The translations under genes were made by a program, and so were the position numbers. A DNA stretch of 64,000 nt. Origin: Pelosinus fermentans (lineage in GTDB: Bacteria > Bacillota > Negativicutes > DSM-13327). Under the pieces are notes generated by a model. The model made no database searches. It was not told the origin of the DNA and saw only the letters and a list, made by a program, of their open reading frames with translations. The DNA lies in NCBI GenBank assembly GCA_002434245.1, contig DJJR01000022.1, forward strand, positions 83,460 through 147,459, in the 5' to 3' direction. Shown here piece by piece: positions 17,351 through 26,574 of the stretch (position 1 is its first letter; every line of letters starts with the position of its first letter).

Positions 17351-18161
17351 TCTTGCCCAGATGCAATCTATGCTGAATGCAGGCAATTTACATACGGTAT
17401 GTGAAAGTGCAAATTGCCCCAACATCGGAGAATGCTTTTCCCAGAAGACTTGTACATTTATGATTTTGGGAAACATATGCACTCGCAATTGCCGATTTTG
17501 TGCCGTAGAGCATGGGCAGCTGCCCTTGCCTGTGGACAGGGAAGAACCTAAGGCCGTGGCATTGTCTGCCAAGCAGCTGAACCTTGCCTATGTGGTGGTA
17601 ACTTCTGTCACAAGAGATGATTTGCCTGATGGTGGTGCAGGACATTTTGCTAAAACCATACAGGAGATTCGTCAGGTATTGCCGGCAGCGAAAGTCGAAG
17701 TGCTGATTCCTGATCTTTTGGGACAGTTTGCATCACTAAAGCAGATTATTGATGCGGGACCGGAGGTAATTAGTCATAATATCGAAACCGTGCCACGCTT
17801 ATATAAAGATGTGCGGCCACAGGCGATTTATGAACGGTCTCTTCAACTACTCAAACGGGTTAGTAATAGTGGTAAAAATATTGCCAAAGCTGGTATTATG
17901 CTTGGGTTGGGAGAAGGACATGACGAGGTGCTGCAAACCATGGTTGATATAAAAGCAGCGGGCTGCCAAATCTTGACCATTGGACAGTATCTCCGCCCGT
18001 CTGCCCAGCATCACCCTATTATGGAATATATTCATCCCACCGTTTTTAACATGTGGGAAGAGAAGGCATATGAGATTGGCTTTAGCCAAGTTGTTTCCGG
18101 TCCAATGGTGCGGAGTTCCTATCATGCAGGACAATGTTATGCAAAAACATTTCGTAGTTAA
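17304..18161 (+). CDS. lipA: Lipoyl synthase LipA
   Basis: Radical SAM enzyme (285 aa) that inserts two sulfurs into octanoyl-lipoyl domains. The auxiliary cluster cysteines are C33, C38, C44 (CESANCPNIGEC) and the radical SAM triad is C59, C63, C66 (CTRNCRFC). The C-terminal RSSYHAG motif supplies the serine ligand of the auxiliary cluster. ATG 17304 lies inside the end of lipB, 11 bases after AAGGAG. All required residues are intact. Confidence 0.93.
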   Translation: MLRPAWLVVPAPNQDDLAQMQSMLNAGNLHTVCESANCPNIGECFSQKTCTFMILGNICTRNCRFCAVEHGQLPLPVDREEPKAVALSAKQLNLAYVVVTSVTRDDLPDGGAGHFAKTIQEIRQVLPAAKVEVLIPDLLGQFASLKQIIDAGPEVISHNIETVPRLYKDVRPQAIYERSLQLLKRVSNSGKNIAKAGIMLGLGEGHDEVLQTMVDIKAAGCQILTIGQYLRPSAQHHPIMEYIHPTVFNMWEEKAYEIGFSQVVSGPMVRSSYHAGQCYAKTFRS

Positions 18162-18187
18162 TCAAAAAAGAGTAGGAGGTAGATCGT

Positions 18188-18493
18188 ATGGCTCTTCAAG
18201 CTGCCTTTATATTTATAGCCCCAGAGGCTGATCCTATCCACCATCGATCGATTGTGAAAACACCCGAGGTTCACTTAACTGTAGTGGGAGTCAAAGACTA
18301 TACAGAAGCTGAAAAAGTTGCTAAAGAGCTAGTAGATCAGGGAATAACATCTCTTGAATTATGTGGTGGTTTTGGCAGTATTGGAACGGCTGCGGTTACC
18401 AAGGCTGCCCAGAACAAAGCAAATGTGGGAGCGGTTCGTTTTGATATCCATCCCGGTCTTGGCTTTAAAAGCGGTGATGAATTTTTCAGCTAA
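18188..18493 (+). CDS. DUF6506-like small protein
   Basis: 101 aa, soluble, with no signal or membrane segment. The pattern AAFIFIAPEADP, HLTVVGVKDY, GITSLELCGGFG and VRFDIHPGLGFKSGDEF resembles the DUF6506 family as I remember it; no function is established. Repeated ELCGGFG and HPGLGFKSGDE segments look like a binding fold. AGTAGGAGG precedes ATG 18188. It lies between lipA and the E3 gene, so it may act on the lipoyl complex, its substrate or its assembly; this is an inference from position only. The second operon lacks a copy. Confidence 0.7.
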   Translation: MALQAAFIFIAPEADPIHHRSIVKTPEVHLTVVGVKDYTEAEKVAKELVDQGITSLELCGGFGSIGTAAVTKAAQNKANVGAVRFDIHPGLGFKSGDEFFS

Positions 18494-18529
18494 TTCTAAG
18501 TAATAGAAAAAAACAAATGGAGAGAAAAC

Positions 18530-19930
18530 ATGAAAAAAAAAGTAATTATTGTTGGAGGCGGTCCCGGGGGCTATGTGGCAGCCATTCGCGCGGCACAACT
18601 GGGGGCTGAGGTTCATATTGTTGAAAAGGAAAAAATGGGCGGGACATGTTTAAATGTGGGCTGCATTCCCACCAAAGCCCTTCTCCATACTGCCAAGCTA
18701 TACCATACTGTGAAGAAAGAAACAAATAATGGACTGCGCGTCGAGGGGATATCCTTGGATTGGCCAGCCCTTATGGCTCGTAAGGATACGATTGTAAATC
18801 GCCTGGTGCAAGGAGTAAGGGGACTCTTAAAAGCCCATGGAGTGAAGACTCATAGTGGGCGGGCAGTATTGAAAGATTCTCACAAAGTTCAGGTAGTAGG
18901 TGAAAGGACTGTAACTCTTGATGCGGACATTATTGTGCTGGCTTCCGGTTCTGTTCCCAGTAAAATCCCTGTACCCGGTGCAGATAATGCTGGAGTCATT
19001 GACAGTACGGCAGCCTTAAGTTTGCCTAAAGTGCCAAAGTCCTTGGTTATTGTTGGCGGTGGCGTTATTGGTACAGAGTTTGCATCATTATATAGTTCTT
19101 TTGGTACAAAGGTCACCATTGTCGAAATGCTGCCGGAAATATTACCGATGGTAGATCGCCAAATTGCCAAGAGAGTAAAGGAAAAGTTAACTGAGGGCAG
19201 CATCAATTTTATGCTGGAAGCAGGACTAAAAGAAATACTGCCAACCTCTAACGGATTAAGTGCTGTAGTGCAAACTGCTGGTAAAAACCATGAAGTGGTA
19301 GGAGAATATATCTTGATGGCCACAGGACGTAAGGCCAACATTCATAATATGGGGCTTGAAGAAGTAGGAATCCAGACGGAGCGGGGGAGAATTGTTGTAA
19401 ATGAATATTTTGCAACAAATATACCTCATATTTATGCAATCGGTGACTGCAATGCTCAGATGATGCTGGCACATGCAGCATCTGCCCAAGGCGTTGCAGC
19501 CGTTGAATATGCGTTAGGTCATCGTCCTTTCTACAATCCTAAAGTTATTCCTTCTTGCATTTATACCATTCCAGAAGCTGCAGGTGTGGGACTTACGGAA
19601 GATGAAGCAGCGGCTCAGGGGATATCCTATAAAGTTGGTTTATTTCCTTTAATGGCAAATGGGAAGTCTCTCATTGAAGGATGTGAGTCTGGTCTGGTTA
19701 AATTAATTGTCGCTGAAAAAAGCGGAGAAATTCTAGGCGGACATATTTTTGGACCAAGAGCCACTGATTTGATTGGAGAAATTGCTTTGGCAATGAATCT
19801 GGAAGCAACAGTGGATGAAGTCATTGCAACAATCCATGCTCATCCTACCATGAGTGAAGGTATTGCTGAAGCTGCGCTCAGTGTGAACGGCAATGCAATC
19901 CATTGGCCCCCAGGAGCAAAGATACTATAA
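18530..19930 (+). CDS. lpdA: Dihydrolipoamide dehydrogenase (E3), copy 1
   Basis: FAD- and NAD-dependent E3 (466 aa) that reoxidises the lipoyl arm. The N-terminal GGGPGGYVAAIRAAQLGA binds FAD. The redox disulfide is in GGTCLNVGCIPTKALL (about C40 and C45). The second nucleotide motif is VIVGGGVIGTEFASLY, and the C-terminal His-Glu pair is in HAHPTMSEGIAEAA. GGAGAG precedes the ATG. It is the last gene of the operon, followed by a palindromic repeat that may end the transcript. Confidence 0.93.
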   Translation: MKKKVIIVGGGPGGYVAAIRAAQLGAEVHIVEKEKMGGTCLNVGCIPTKALLHTAKLYHTVKKETNNGLRVEGISLDWPALMARKDTIVNRLVQGVRGLLKAHGVKTHSGRAVLKDSHKVQVVGERTVTLDADIIVLASGSVPSKIPVPGADNAGVIDSTAALSLPKVPKSLVIVGGGVIGTEFASLYSSFGTKVTIVEMLPEILPMVDRQIAKRVKEKLTEGSINFMLEAGLKEILPTSNGLSAVVQTAGKNHEVVGEYILMATGRKANIHNMGLEEVGIQTERGRIVVNEYFATNIPHIYAIGDCNAQMMLAHAASAQGVAAVEYALGHRPFYNPKVIPSCIYTIPEAAGVGLTEDEAAAQGISYKVGLFPLMANGKSLIEGCESGLVKLIVAEKSGEILGGHIFGPRATDLIGEIALAMNLEATVDEVIATIHAHPTMSEGIAEAALSVNGNAIHWPPGAKIL

Positions 19931-19950
19931 TAAAAAATATAAAGAATTAA

Positions 19951-20045
19951 TGAACCGCGAAGATCGCGAAGAGCTGCAAAGAACACGAAGGAGTATGGAT
20001 ATCTTACCTTCGTGTTCTTCAGAGTCTTCGTATCTTCGCGGTTCA
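19951..20045 (+). repeat. Palindromic repeat family B, copy between lpdA and the chemotaxis gene
   Basis: TGAACCGCGAAGATCGCGAAG.. pairs with ..TCTTCGTATCTTCGCGGTTCA; inner blocks GAACACGAAGG and CCTTCGTGTTC also pair. It lies between two converging genes and could terminate both. Confidence 0.88.
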
Positions 20046-20081
20046 AAACGTTTTTATTTTTGATTTTGTGAAGTGATTTTC

Positions 20082-21770
20082 TTAGAGTTTGAACGTAGCG
20101 ATTGTTACTTGCAGTTCTTCAGCTAGATGAGCCAGTGCTTCGCTGGAGGAGGCGATTTCTTCCATGGAAGCCGATTGTTCTTCCGTAGCCGCGGAAACGG
20201 TTTGTGTTTGTGCGCTTGTATCCTTGCTGATGGTTTCAATCTCACGGATTGAGACCACCATTTCTTCACTGCCTGCAGCTACGCGCTCAATGGCAGAGGC
20301 AATATCTTTCACTTGGCTGGAAACTTGACTGGCTAAGCTGGAAATTTCCGTAAAAGCCCCGCCTGCAGTATTTACTACATCGGTACCCAGTTTCACCTCA
20401 CGGGTTCCGTCATTCATAGCAGTAACTGCATTGTCTGTTTCATTTTGGATCTCTTGAATCAGTGATGCAATTTGTTTAGTTGCTGCTTGGGATTGTTCCG
20501 CCAGTTTGCGAACTTCCTCTGCTACAACGGCGAAACCTCTGCCTTGTTCTCCTGCCCGTGCTGCCTCAATAGCTGCATTTAAAGCAAGCAGATTTGTTTG
20601 ATTGGCAATATTGGAAATGGTATCAAGGATTTGACCAATTTCCCGGGAACGTTCACCTAGTTTTGTGACAACTCTAGCAGATTCGGTAACGGTTTGATTA
20701 ATCGTATTCATCTGTCGCATGGCCGCTTCGATAGAGTTTCCACCGTTTTGAGCAGCAGCAGCAGCCCGGTCGCTAATTCCAGTGGCAATGCCGGCATTGC
20801 TGGCGATTTCTTGAATCGCTGTTGTTATATTTCCAACGGTTGCTGCTGCAGAATTAATGTTTCGTCCTTGTGCTTCCGTGCCCGTGGCTACTTCCATAAT
20901 GGAGACAGCTACTTGCGTAGATGCCTGAGCTGATTGTTCTGCACTTGCTGTTAATTCTTCTGATGAAGCGGCAAGTTGTTCTGCAGAGACGGATACTTGG
21001 GATATGACAGTTCGCAGGCTCGTACGCATTTTATTAAAAGCATCGGCAAGCTGTCCAATTTCGTCTTCCGATTGATAGGTTATTGTATCGGCGGCTAAGT
21101 TTCCAGCGGCGATTTGGCTGGCGACTTCAGCAACTTTATGTACGGGGCGTGAAATATTACGGGAAATGAAAAATGCAATGATACCCGATACAATAATGAC
21201 AATGATATTGATAACAATTAAAAAGATCTGAGAAGATTTAGCATCTTTCGCGTATTGTTCTTGCTCTTGTATGACATAGGATCTTGTCTGGAGGGTTAAT
21301 TTTTCTGCAGCAGTCATCGTTGCTTTATAAGGATTTCCTGCTTCAGCCATATAATAAGCAACTTCATTCAGTTTACCGGCTTGCTTTGCAGCCATAGACA
21401 ATTCAGCAATTTTTTCATATTCTTCTTTTGCTTTCTTGATTGACGTAATATATTCTAGTCCTGTTCCAGTGTGAAGATTTTTTTCTAACCATTTCAAGCG
21501 ATCATTTGATTTTTCTTTATAGTCATTGTAGACCGGAATATCATTGGGATCGCCAACAAAGTTGAAGCGACGCATAGTCACGGCCTCATTTGCAATATCA
21601 GCGGCTGTACCTTGAACCATTTCCATTTTTTCGATATTTAGTTTGCTGAATGTGTGATAATTTGCAGTTATTTCACCTATTTTCCAAATGGTAAAACCGC
21701 TCATCAGAATAACAAGAGCTAAAACAAGGGAAAAACCTCCGCCTATTTTTTTGCCTACAGTCCATTTCAT
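20082..21770 (-). CDS. Methyl-accepting chemotaxis protein
   Basis: 562 aa receptor. Membrane segment 1 is at about 9-29, then a helical extracellular part of about 155 residues (four-helix-bundle type), membrane segment 2 at about 187-208, HAMP at about 209-262, and a cytoplasmic signalling helix pair. The highly conserved tip reads [22 protein letters not shown]. The C-terminus ([20 protein letters not shown]) carries methylation-type glutamine/glutamate pairs and there is no CheB/CheR pentapeptide. The ligand is unknown. AAAGGAGGATA precedes the start at 21770. Confidence 0.92.
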   Translation of the reverse strand: MKWTVGKKIGGGFSLVLALVILMSGFTIWKIGEITANYHTFSKLNIEKMEMVQGTAADIANEAVTMRRFNFVGDPNDIPVYNDYKEKSNDRLKWLEKNLHTGTGLEYITSIKKAKEEYEKIAELSMAAKQAGKLNEVAYYMAEAGNPYKATMTAAEKLTLQTRSYVIQEQEQYAKDAKSSQIFLIVINIIVIIVSGIIAFFISRNISRPVHKVAEVASQIAAGNLAADTITYQSEDEIGQLADAFNKMRTSLRTVISQVSVSAEQLAASSEELTASAEQSAQASTQVAVSIMEVATGTEAQGRNINSAAATVGNITTAIQEIASNAGIATGISDRAAAAAQNGGNSIEAAMRQMNTINQTVTESARVVTKLGERSREIGQILDTISNIANQTNLLALNAAIEAARAGEQGRGFAVVAEEVRKLAEQSQAATKQIASLIQEIQNETDNAVTAMNDGTREVKLGTDVVNTAGGAFTEISSLASQVSSQVKDIASAIERVAAGSEEMVVSIREIETISKDTSAQTQTVSAATEEQSASMEEIASSSEALAHLAEELQVTIATFKL

Positions 21771-21850
21771 AAAATATCCTCCTTTAATGTAGTGCTAAGT
21801 AATAGCTGTATTTTACTATTTCAAAGAATAGTTCAATTTTCTTGAATCAA

Positions 21851-21907
21851 TAAAAAACAAAAAACTGCTAGGTATCATCATGTCATTTGCAGATGGAACC
21901 TAGCAGT
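21851..21907 (-). terminator. Terminator of the LysR gene
   Basis: On the minus strand, ACTGCTAGGT..ACCTAGCAGT is followed by TTTTTTGTTTTTT, about 165 bases after the LysR stop codon. Confidence 0.7.
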
Positions 21908-22070
21908 CACTTTAGACTTAGCTAATGGATGATTGCTGATAATAGATTCTTACATGATTATATTGTATATTCTATATGGATAAAATATACTTGTCAATAA
22001 TAATTAGTAATTAATAAAAAGTTTTAAAATACTGAAAATAAGATCAATAAGGAGAATGCACATCGTTTGA

Positions 22071-22961
22071 TTATTCAAAATCAAGGAAGTTATGCTCTCG
22101 CAGCCAGGAACGGGTACAGGTAATGAACTTCTTTCCGGCAGGAGATATATTTTTCATGGAAAGGGAGGCTAATCCTAAAATGCGGTAATCCGTTTTTTCT
22201 AATTCAACGATATGAATGTCTTCAGGTATATTAATTAAAATGAGTTCAGGAAGAATACTGATTCCTAATCCCATTTGCACCATTGCAAAAATAGTACGTT
22301 CTTCCATTAATTCATATTTGACCTGCAGTTTCACTTTATTTTCATGTAAAAGCCGCTTAATATTGTCATCACTACCCCATTGAGGCATAATAAAATGTTC
22401 GCCTCTTAGTTGATTAAAAGAGATGAAATTCTGATGCTGCAGAGGGTGGTCAGGTGGCAGAAGAACGACTAGCTTATCCTTTTTTAAGGGCATCACTTCA
22501 AATGGCTTAGACGTGGGCAATGAAACAAACCCAAAATCAATAGTACTATTTGAAATCCAATCACTCATTTCATCATAGCATCCTAAGTAGGTTTTCACTT
22601 CGATAAGAGGATACGCTTCATGAAACCGAGATAAAATTCCAGGAAGCCATTGCATGGAGACACTGGATAATGTTCCTAAGCGAACAGTGCCTGTATTTAA
22701 GCTTTTAATTGAGATGACTTCTTGCTGTAAAAGTTCCTCTTGCTGTAAAATTTTCTGAATAAATATAAGAATACGCTCTCCATTGCTGGTCAGACTTACA
22801 CCGGAACGATTCCTTTTAAGCAAAGAAAATCCCAGTTCAGATTCAAGAGTAGAGATCGCATAGCTTACACCTGATTGTGTCAGATGAAGTTTTTCAGCGG
22901 CTTTGGTCAAGCTGCCCAGTTCAACAATTGTGTTGAAAATCTCATATTTTGAAATAGTCAA
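22071..22961 (-). CDS. LysR-family transcriptional regulator
   Basis: 296 aa. The N-terminal winged helix (SLTKAAEKLHLTQSGVSYAISTLE, about 14-37) and a substrate-binding domain with RLGTLSSVSMQWLPGIL at about 92-108 give the usual LysR layout and length. I take TTG 22961 as the start, because AGGAAG is well spaced and the protein then begins MTISKYEIF as family members do; the GTG at 22970 overlaps the ribosome site. It is encoded alone on its transcript; its target is not evident. Confidence 0.88.
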   Translation of the reverse strand: MTISKYEIFNTIVELGSLTKAAEKLHLTQSGVSYAISTLESELGFSLLKRNRSGVSLTSNGERILIFIQKILQQEELLQQEVISIKSLNTGTVRLGTLSSVSMQWLPGILSRFHEAYPLIEVKTYLGCYDEMSDWISNSTIDFGFVSLPTSKPFEVMPLKKDKLVVLLPPDHPLQHQNFISFNQLRGEHFIMPQWGSDDNIKRLLHENKVKLQVKYELMEERTIFAMVQMGLGISILPELILINIPEDIHIVELEKTDYRILGLASLSMKNISPAGKKFITCTRSWLREHNFLDFE

Positions 22962-23130
22962 TTGAACCACTTCCTATAATTATTCGATACATAGCATTGT
23001 ATTTTAAGCGGATGATATCCACTTAAATATACTATACGTGATACATATCTGCCAGAGAAAATTTATCCGATAGCAATTGGGTTTAACGTTCTTATATTCT
23101 GCAGGTATGAGCTTAGCGTGAGGTAGTCAT

Positions 23131-23172
23131 GAAAAATAGCCTGCACTCTTAGAAAATAAAAGCGCAGGCTAT
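23131..23172 (-). terminator. Minus-strand terminator after the candidate 29-residue peptide
   Basis: ATAGCCTGC and GCAGGCTAT form the stem (23136-23144 and 23164-23172); on the minus strand it is followed by TTTTTC. It lies 24 bases after the stop codon of the small frame at 23196-23285. Confidence 0.6.
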
Positions 23173-23195
23173 TGGAATATCTTTGATTGTACTGG

Positions 23196-23285
23196 TTAGG
23201 GAGTAGGCAGCTTAGGGCAGCATGGACCGCCCTCGGGACCTGGTCTATGAGGAGGACGCAGTGCGTCGTCTACTGTTTTTCGCAT
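23196..23285 (-). CDS. Possible 29-residue proline- and cysteine-rich peptide
   Basis: The frame begins MRKTVDDALRPP and ends GGPCCPKLPTP. It has eight prolines, a CC pair and no hydrophobic core. It is bracketed by terminators at 23131-23172 and 23338-23386, so it would form its own minus-strand transcript. The local G+C is higher than in the flanking spacer. The weak point is the ribosome site: only GGGA two bases before the ATG. I know no family. It may be a peptide gene, a precursor, or a non-coding RNA with a chance frame. Confidence 0.35.
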   Translation of the reverse strand: MRKTVDDALRPPHRPGPEGGPCCPKLPTP

Positions 23286-23337
23286 TTCCCGATATATTGT
23301 ACAAATTCTACTTTAAAACCAATAGATTTTGATTACA

Positions 23338-23386
23338 AAAAAGCACTCATGCAGTATGAATGGCTGCATGAGTGTTCTTTTTTGAG
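23338..23386. terminator. Bidirectional terminator hairpin
   Basis: GCACTCATGCAG and CTGCATGAGTG form a stem flanked by AAAAAA on the left and TTTTTT on the right, so it can terminate in both directions. Confidence 0.65.
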
Positions 23387-23434
23387 GTAAAATACAGAAT
23401 GTATATGATTTAAAAAGAAAAAGCAAAGAATGAT

Positions 23435-23514
23435 TGAACCGCAGAGATGCAGAGGGCACAGAGGAAAACCAATACGGTAAAATCCCTCAGTGCTCTCTGC
23501 GCCTCTGCGGTTCA
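23435..23514 (+). repeat. Palindromic repeat family B, copy before the zinc-ribbon gene
   Basis: TGAACCGCAGAGATGCAGAG pairs with CTCTGCGCCTCTGCGGTTCA; GGGCACAGAG and CTCAGTGCTC pair further in. It lies just past the end of the minus-strand gene at 23534. Confidence 0.88.
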
Positions 23515-23533
23515 AAAAAGTAAGTTATACATA

Positions 23534-23980
23534 TTATCGATGTAAAGTATCCTTCAATGTGCGGTATTCTTTAGCAATACGCACCGGTTTCGTCATAAAG
23601 CGAACAGGAATAGAACAAAGGAATGTTGTCAAGTCTTTATGGATTTCTTGGTTTAAACGGGAGGGTTTTGTTATAATGCGCGATAATAGCAACTCACCAT
23701 AGCTCTGGTAAGACGAACTTTTAGAGGATTTTTCAAACCTGGTATTTTCATTTGCTAAGGCTGTATTACCAATTGGAGCAGGAGAAGAGGTGATGGTGGT
23801 TTTATGGGTCAGATTGCTTGGCAGAGGAGTTGCGGTAATCTGTTTATAAGGACCGATGGTTTTTCCACACTCTTCACAAGAGATTTGTACAATTAGTTTG
23901 TTATTGTATTCAATATCATGAACAGTCTCTTGATTACAGCGCATGCAGACTAAAACCGCTTTAAAAGACTCTTTGCACAT
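23534..23980 (-). CDS. Zinc-ribbon protein of unknown function
   Basis: 148 aa. The N-terminal 45 residues contain CMRC and CEEC, a CxxC-x20-CxxC arrangement expected to bind zinc. The middle (about 50-95) is low-complexity Ser/Thr/Pro/Asn, and the C-terminus is basic (KPSRLNQEI, KPVRIAKEY). There is no membrane segment. GGAGGGTCCC lies before the ATG. I do not recognise a named family. A perfect palindrome about 120 bases upstream may control it. A role in nucleic-acid binding or regulation is possible but not shown. Confidence 0.7.
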   Translation of the reverse strand: MCKESFKAVLVCMRCNQETVHDIEYNNKLIVQISCEECGKTIGPYKQITATPLPSNLTHKTTITSSPAPIGNTALANENTRFEKSSKSSSYQSYGELLLSRIITKPSRLNQEIHKDLTTFLCSIPVRFMTKPVRIAKEYRTLKDTLHR

Positions 23981-24080
23981 AGTGGGACCCTCCTTATTTT
24001 CTGGGGAATTTTACTATTGAATATGCAACGAAAGATCTTTATATAAAATATGGTTTCTAAGGTAGCAAGCATATGGATTT

Positions 24081-24120
24081 AGTAAACAATAGTTCGATAT
24101 CGTAAACAATTGTTTACGAT
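24081..24120. promoter_or_regulatory. Perfect 22-bp palindrome with an extra half-site
   Basis: ATCGTAAACAA at 24099-24109 is followed directly by its complement TTGTTTACGAT at 24110-24120. A further GTAAACAAT half-site at 24082-24090 lies 20 bases (two helical turns) from the one at 24102. There is no T run on either side, so an operator is more likely than a terminator. It lies in the upstream region of the zinc-ribbon gene and after the SorC gene. Confidence 0.55.
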
Positions 24121-24152
24121 TGAGTAATAAAAAAGGAATATACAAAGATATT

Positions 24153-25100
24153 CTACGTTATTTTTAGTATTTCCTGTGCAGTTTCTTCATCAGTGATCAG
24201 CACATTGATAAAACCACCGTGAAGAGCTCCTAAAATAGCCTTCACTTTATATTGACCGCCGCTGCCTACACCAATGCGGATCGGAATGGACTGCAGCGTA
24301 TTTAGTGGAGCAGCAATGAGGCGATCTTCCAGGAAAGAATGAATAAGCTTACCATTTTTATCAAAAAACTGACCTAAGATGTTGCCTACGGCGCCCAATT
24401 CATGGAGTTGTTCCATCTCTGCATTGGTAATGCCATTGCTGACGATTAAAGAGGAGTCAAGGCTGACTTCTCCTAAGCCAAAGAGGCTTTTGGTACAACT
24501 TTGGGCTTTCACCAAAACACTGCTGACACCAGGGTCGCTGAGCAGCGCTTTCTTGATTTTAGCAGAGCTGACAATCGCTGGTGTATTCAGCCATATCCCT
24601 GAAGCGCGCAGCTGCGTTGCAATCAGCTTGACAATTTCTTCCGGGTTTATTTTTTCACTGCTGTTTAGTCCGCCCATTAGTTGAATCACTGTTAGGTCTA
24701 AGTCTTTTTTCAGTTGTAGAGCCTTACCTACTTCATAAATCGAAGATCCCCAGGCTATGCCTAAAATATCCTGATCCTGTAGTGTTCGCTGCAGGTAATC
24801 AGCACAAGCTTTTCCAACACCTTTTAGATTTTCACTTAATGTGTTTCCAGATGGAATCACAATAACCTCTTCTAGCCCAAAACGAGCTTTTAAAGCATAT
24901 TCCGTATCAAAGCAGGTACGAAAATGGTCTGCTATTTTTATTTCTACAATTCCAAGTTCTTTGGCTTTTGCTAAATGACGTGTGATGGTAGGCCGTGAGC
25001 AGCCTAATTTACTGGCAATATTGTCTTGGGTTAGGCCTTGGACATAGTATAGCCATGCAATTCTGGCTATCAATGTGGTTTCGTTATCGTAAATAGACAT
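24153..25100 (-). CDS. SorC-family sugar-binding transcriptional regulator
   Basis: 315 aa. The N-terminal helix-turn-helix is YYVQGLTQDNIASKLGCSRPTITRHLAKAKE (about 18-48). The remainder is the phosphosugar-binding domain of the NagB/DeoR-like fold (GIAWGSSIYEV, LMGGLNSS, FGLGEVS, GVGSGGQYKVKAILGAL). GAGGTGA precedes the ATG at 25100. It is divergent from the second dehydrogenase operon and most likely controls it; the 18-bp inverted repeat at 25462 is a candidate site. The effector is unknown. Confidence 0.87.
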   Translation of the reverse strand: MSIYDNETTLIARIAWLYYVQGLTQDNIASKLGCSRPTITRHLAKAKELGIVEIKIADHFRTCFDTEYALKARFGLEEVIVIPSGNTLSENLKGVGKACADYLQRTLQDQDILGIAWGSSIYEVGKALQLKKDLDLTVIQLMGGLNSSEKINPEEIVKLIATQLRASGIWLNTPAIVSSAKIKKALLSDPGVSSVLVKAQSCTKSLFGLGEVSLDSSLIVSNGITNAEMEQLHELGAVGNILGQFFDKNGKLIHSFLEDRLIAAPLNTLQSIPIRIGVGSGGQYKVKAILGALHGGFINVLITDEETAQEILKIT

Positions 25101-25461
25101 TATTCACCTCAAAAAATTGACAAAAAGTGAAATCACTTTTTTCATATAAATGGTACAAGGAAATCGTTACGTTGAGACTATTCGAATAACCAACCGCCTT
25201 ATAGTGTCTAAATTATACTATGTTCCATTTCTACTGTAAAGTAGGCTGGAAGGGATTCTAGTGTAGTAAAGAAGTAAGGCAGCAAATAAAGCTATTTTTA
25301 TTATTGACAGAATGAAAAAATTGAATTACTATAAAATTAAGAAAAATTACAAAAGTTAAAACCATGAACAGATGTTTGGAAGTTTTCATTGCTGCAATTT
25401 TTAGGTCAGCAATCGGTGGTGAATAATTCTTTATAAGTTATATTCATCTATTTTTTTAGTC

Positions 25462-25505
25462 ATTCATGAACATTCGTTCTTTTATATGAACGAATGTTCA
25501 TGAAT
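25462..25505. promoter_or_regulatory. Perfect 18-bp inverted repeat in the SorC/E1 intergenic region
   Basis: Arms ATTCATGAACATTCGTTC (25462-25479) and GAACGAATGTTCATGAAT (25488-25505) are separated by 8 bases. Each arm itself contains GAAC-N4-GTTC. It lies about 90 bases upstream of the E1 alpha start. There is no T run after it, so a protein-binding site is more likely than a terminator. Confidence 0.6.
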
Positions 25506-25595
25506 CGTAATCATTTAGAATCGTAGTAAAGGAGTGGTTGTTATAGAAGGATTCTTTCAATCATCGTAATGACTAAGTATATAGGAGGAATTGAA

Positions 25596-26555
25596 ATGAA
25601 ATTGAGTAAAGAAACGTTAATAAGCTGGTATAAGAAAATGCTGCATACTCGGTTTTTTGAAGCCCAGGTTGATGCATTTTTTGCAAAAGGTATGATTCAT
25701 GGTACGACTCATCTGTCAATTGGTCAAGAAGCTTTCGCTATTGGTTCTACTGCTGCGCTCTATGCAGATGATTTAATTACCAGTACCCATCGGGGACATG
25801 GGGAATGCATCGGTAAAGATGCAGACTTAAATCGTATGATGGCTGAATTGATGGGAAAATCCAACGGTTATTGCAAAGGAAAGGGCGGCTCTATGCATAT
25901 TGCCGATTTAGAAAAAGGTAATTTAGGTGCCAATGGCGTAGTTGGCGGCGGCTTTGCCATTGCTGTAGGCGCTGCACTTACACAGCAGATGAAAAAAACT
26001 GGAAAAGTAGTTTTGTGCTTCTTTGGTGATGGAGCCAGCAATGAAGGTTCTTTTCATGAGGCCTTGAATTTAGCGTCGATTTGGAAGCTGCCTGTGGTAT
26101 TTATGTGTACTAACAATCATTATGGTATGTCTATGTCGGTTGCAAGAAGTACAGCAGTCGCCAATATAGCGGATCGTGCTGCTTCTTATGAGATGCCTGG
26201 TATTACTGTGGACGGCAATGATCCTATAAAAGTATACGAAGCAACCTTGGCAGCAGTGGAACGTGCCAGAAGTGGTGAAGGTCCTTCTATTGTGGAAGGA
26301 ATTACGTATCGATGGCTGGGGCATTCCAAGAGTGATGCCAATCGGTATCGGACAAAAGAAGAAATTGAAGCCTGGAAAGATCGATGCCCCATTAAAGCCT
26401 TTGAAAAATATCTGATTAAAAACAATGTAATCTCCCAGCAAGAATCAGATGAAATTACGGCTGGTGCGAAAGACGATATCGCCCGTGCGGTAGAATTTGC
26501 CCAGCAGGGCTCTTACCCTGGTATTGAAACCTTAGAGGAAGATGTGTACGCATAA
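25596..26555 (+). CDS. 2-oxo acid/acetoin dehydrogenase E1 alpha, second operon
   Basis: 319 aa. It has the full ThDP signature GDGASNEGSFHEALNLA ending CTNN, the STHRGHGE segment and GKGGSMHIAD. ATG 25596 follows ATAGGAGGAATTG; an in-frame ATG at 25569 has no ribosome site. It is paralogous to the gene at 13162 and starts the second complex operon, under a different kind of control (SorC divergent gene, no -24/-12 site seen). The substrate could be acetoin, pyruvate or another 2-oxo acid; sequence alone does not decide. Confidence 0.86.
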   Translation: MKLSKETLISWYKKMLHTRFFEAQVDAFFAKGMIHGTTHLSIGQEAFAIGSTAALYADDLITSTHRGHGECIGKDADLNRMMAELMGKSNGYCKGKGGSMHIADLEKGNLGANGVVGGGFAIAVGAALTQQMKKTGKVVLCFFGDGASNEGSFHEALNLASIWKLPVVFMCTNNHYGMSMSVARSTAVANIADRAASYEMPGITVDGNDPIKVYEATLAAVERARSGEGPSIVEGITYRWLGHSKSDANRYRTKEEIEAWKDRCPIKAFEKYLIKNNVISQQESDEITAGAKDDIARAVEFAQQGSYPGIETLEEDVYA

Positions 26556-26574
26556 TGTTGTAAAGGAGTAGTGA

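Noticed and set aside
25462..25505. LexA/SOS box as the sole reading of the repeat
   Set aside because: The GAAC-N4-GTTC match is present, but no SOS gene is nearby and the repeat is longer than a LexA site; kept only as an alternative.
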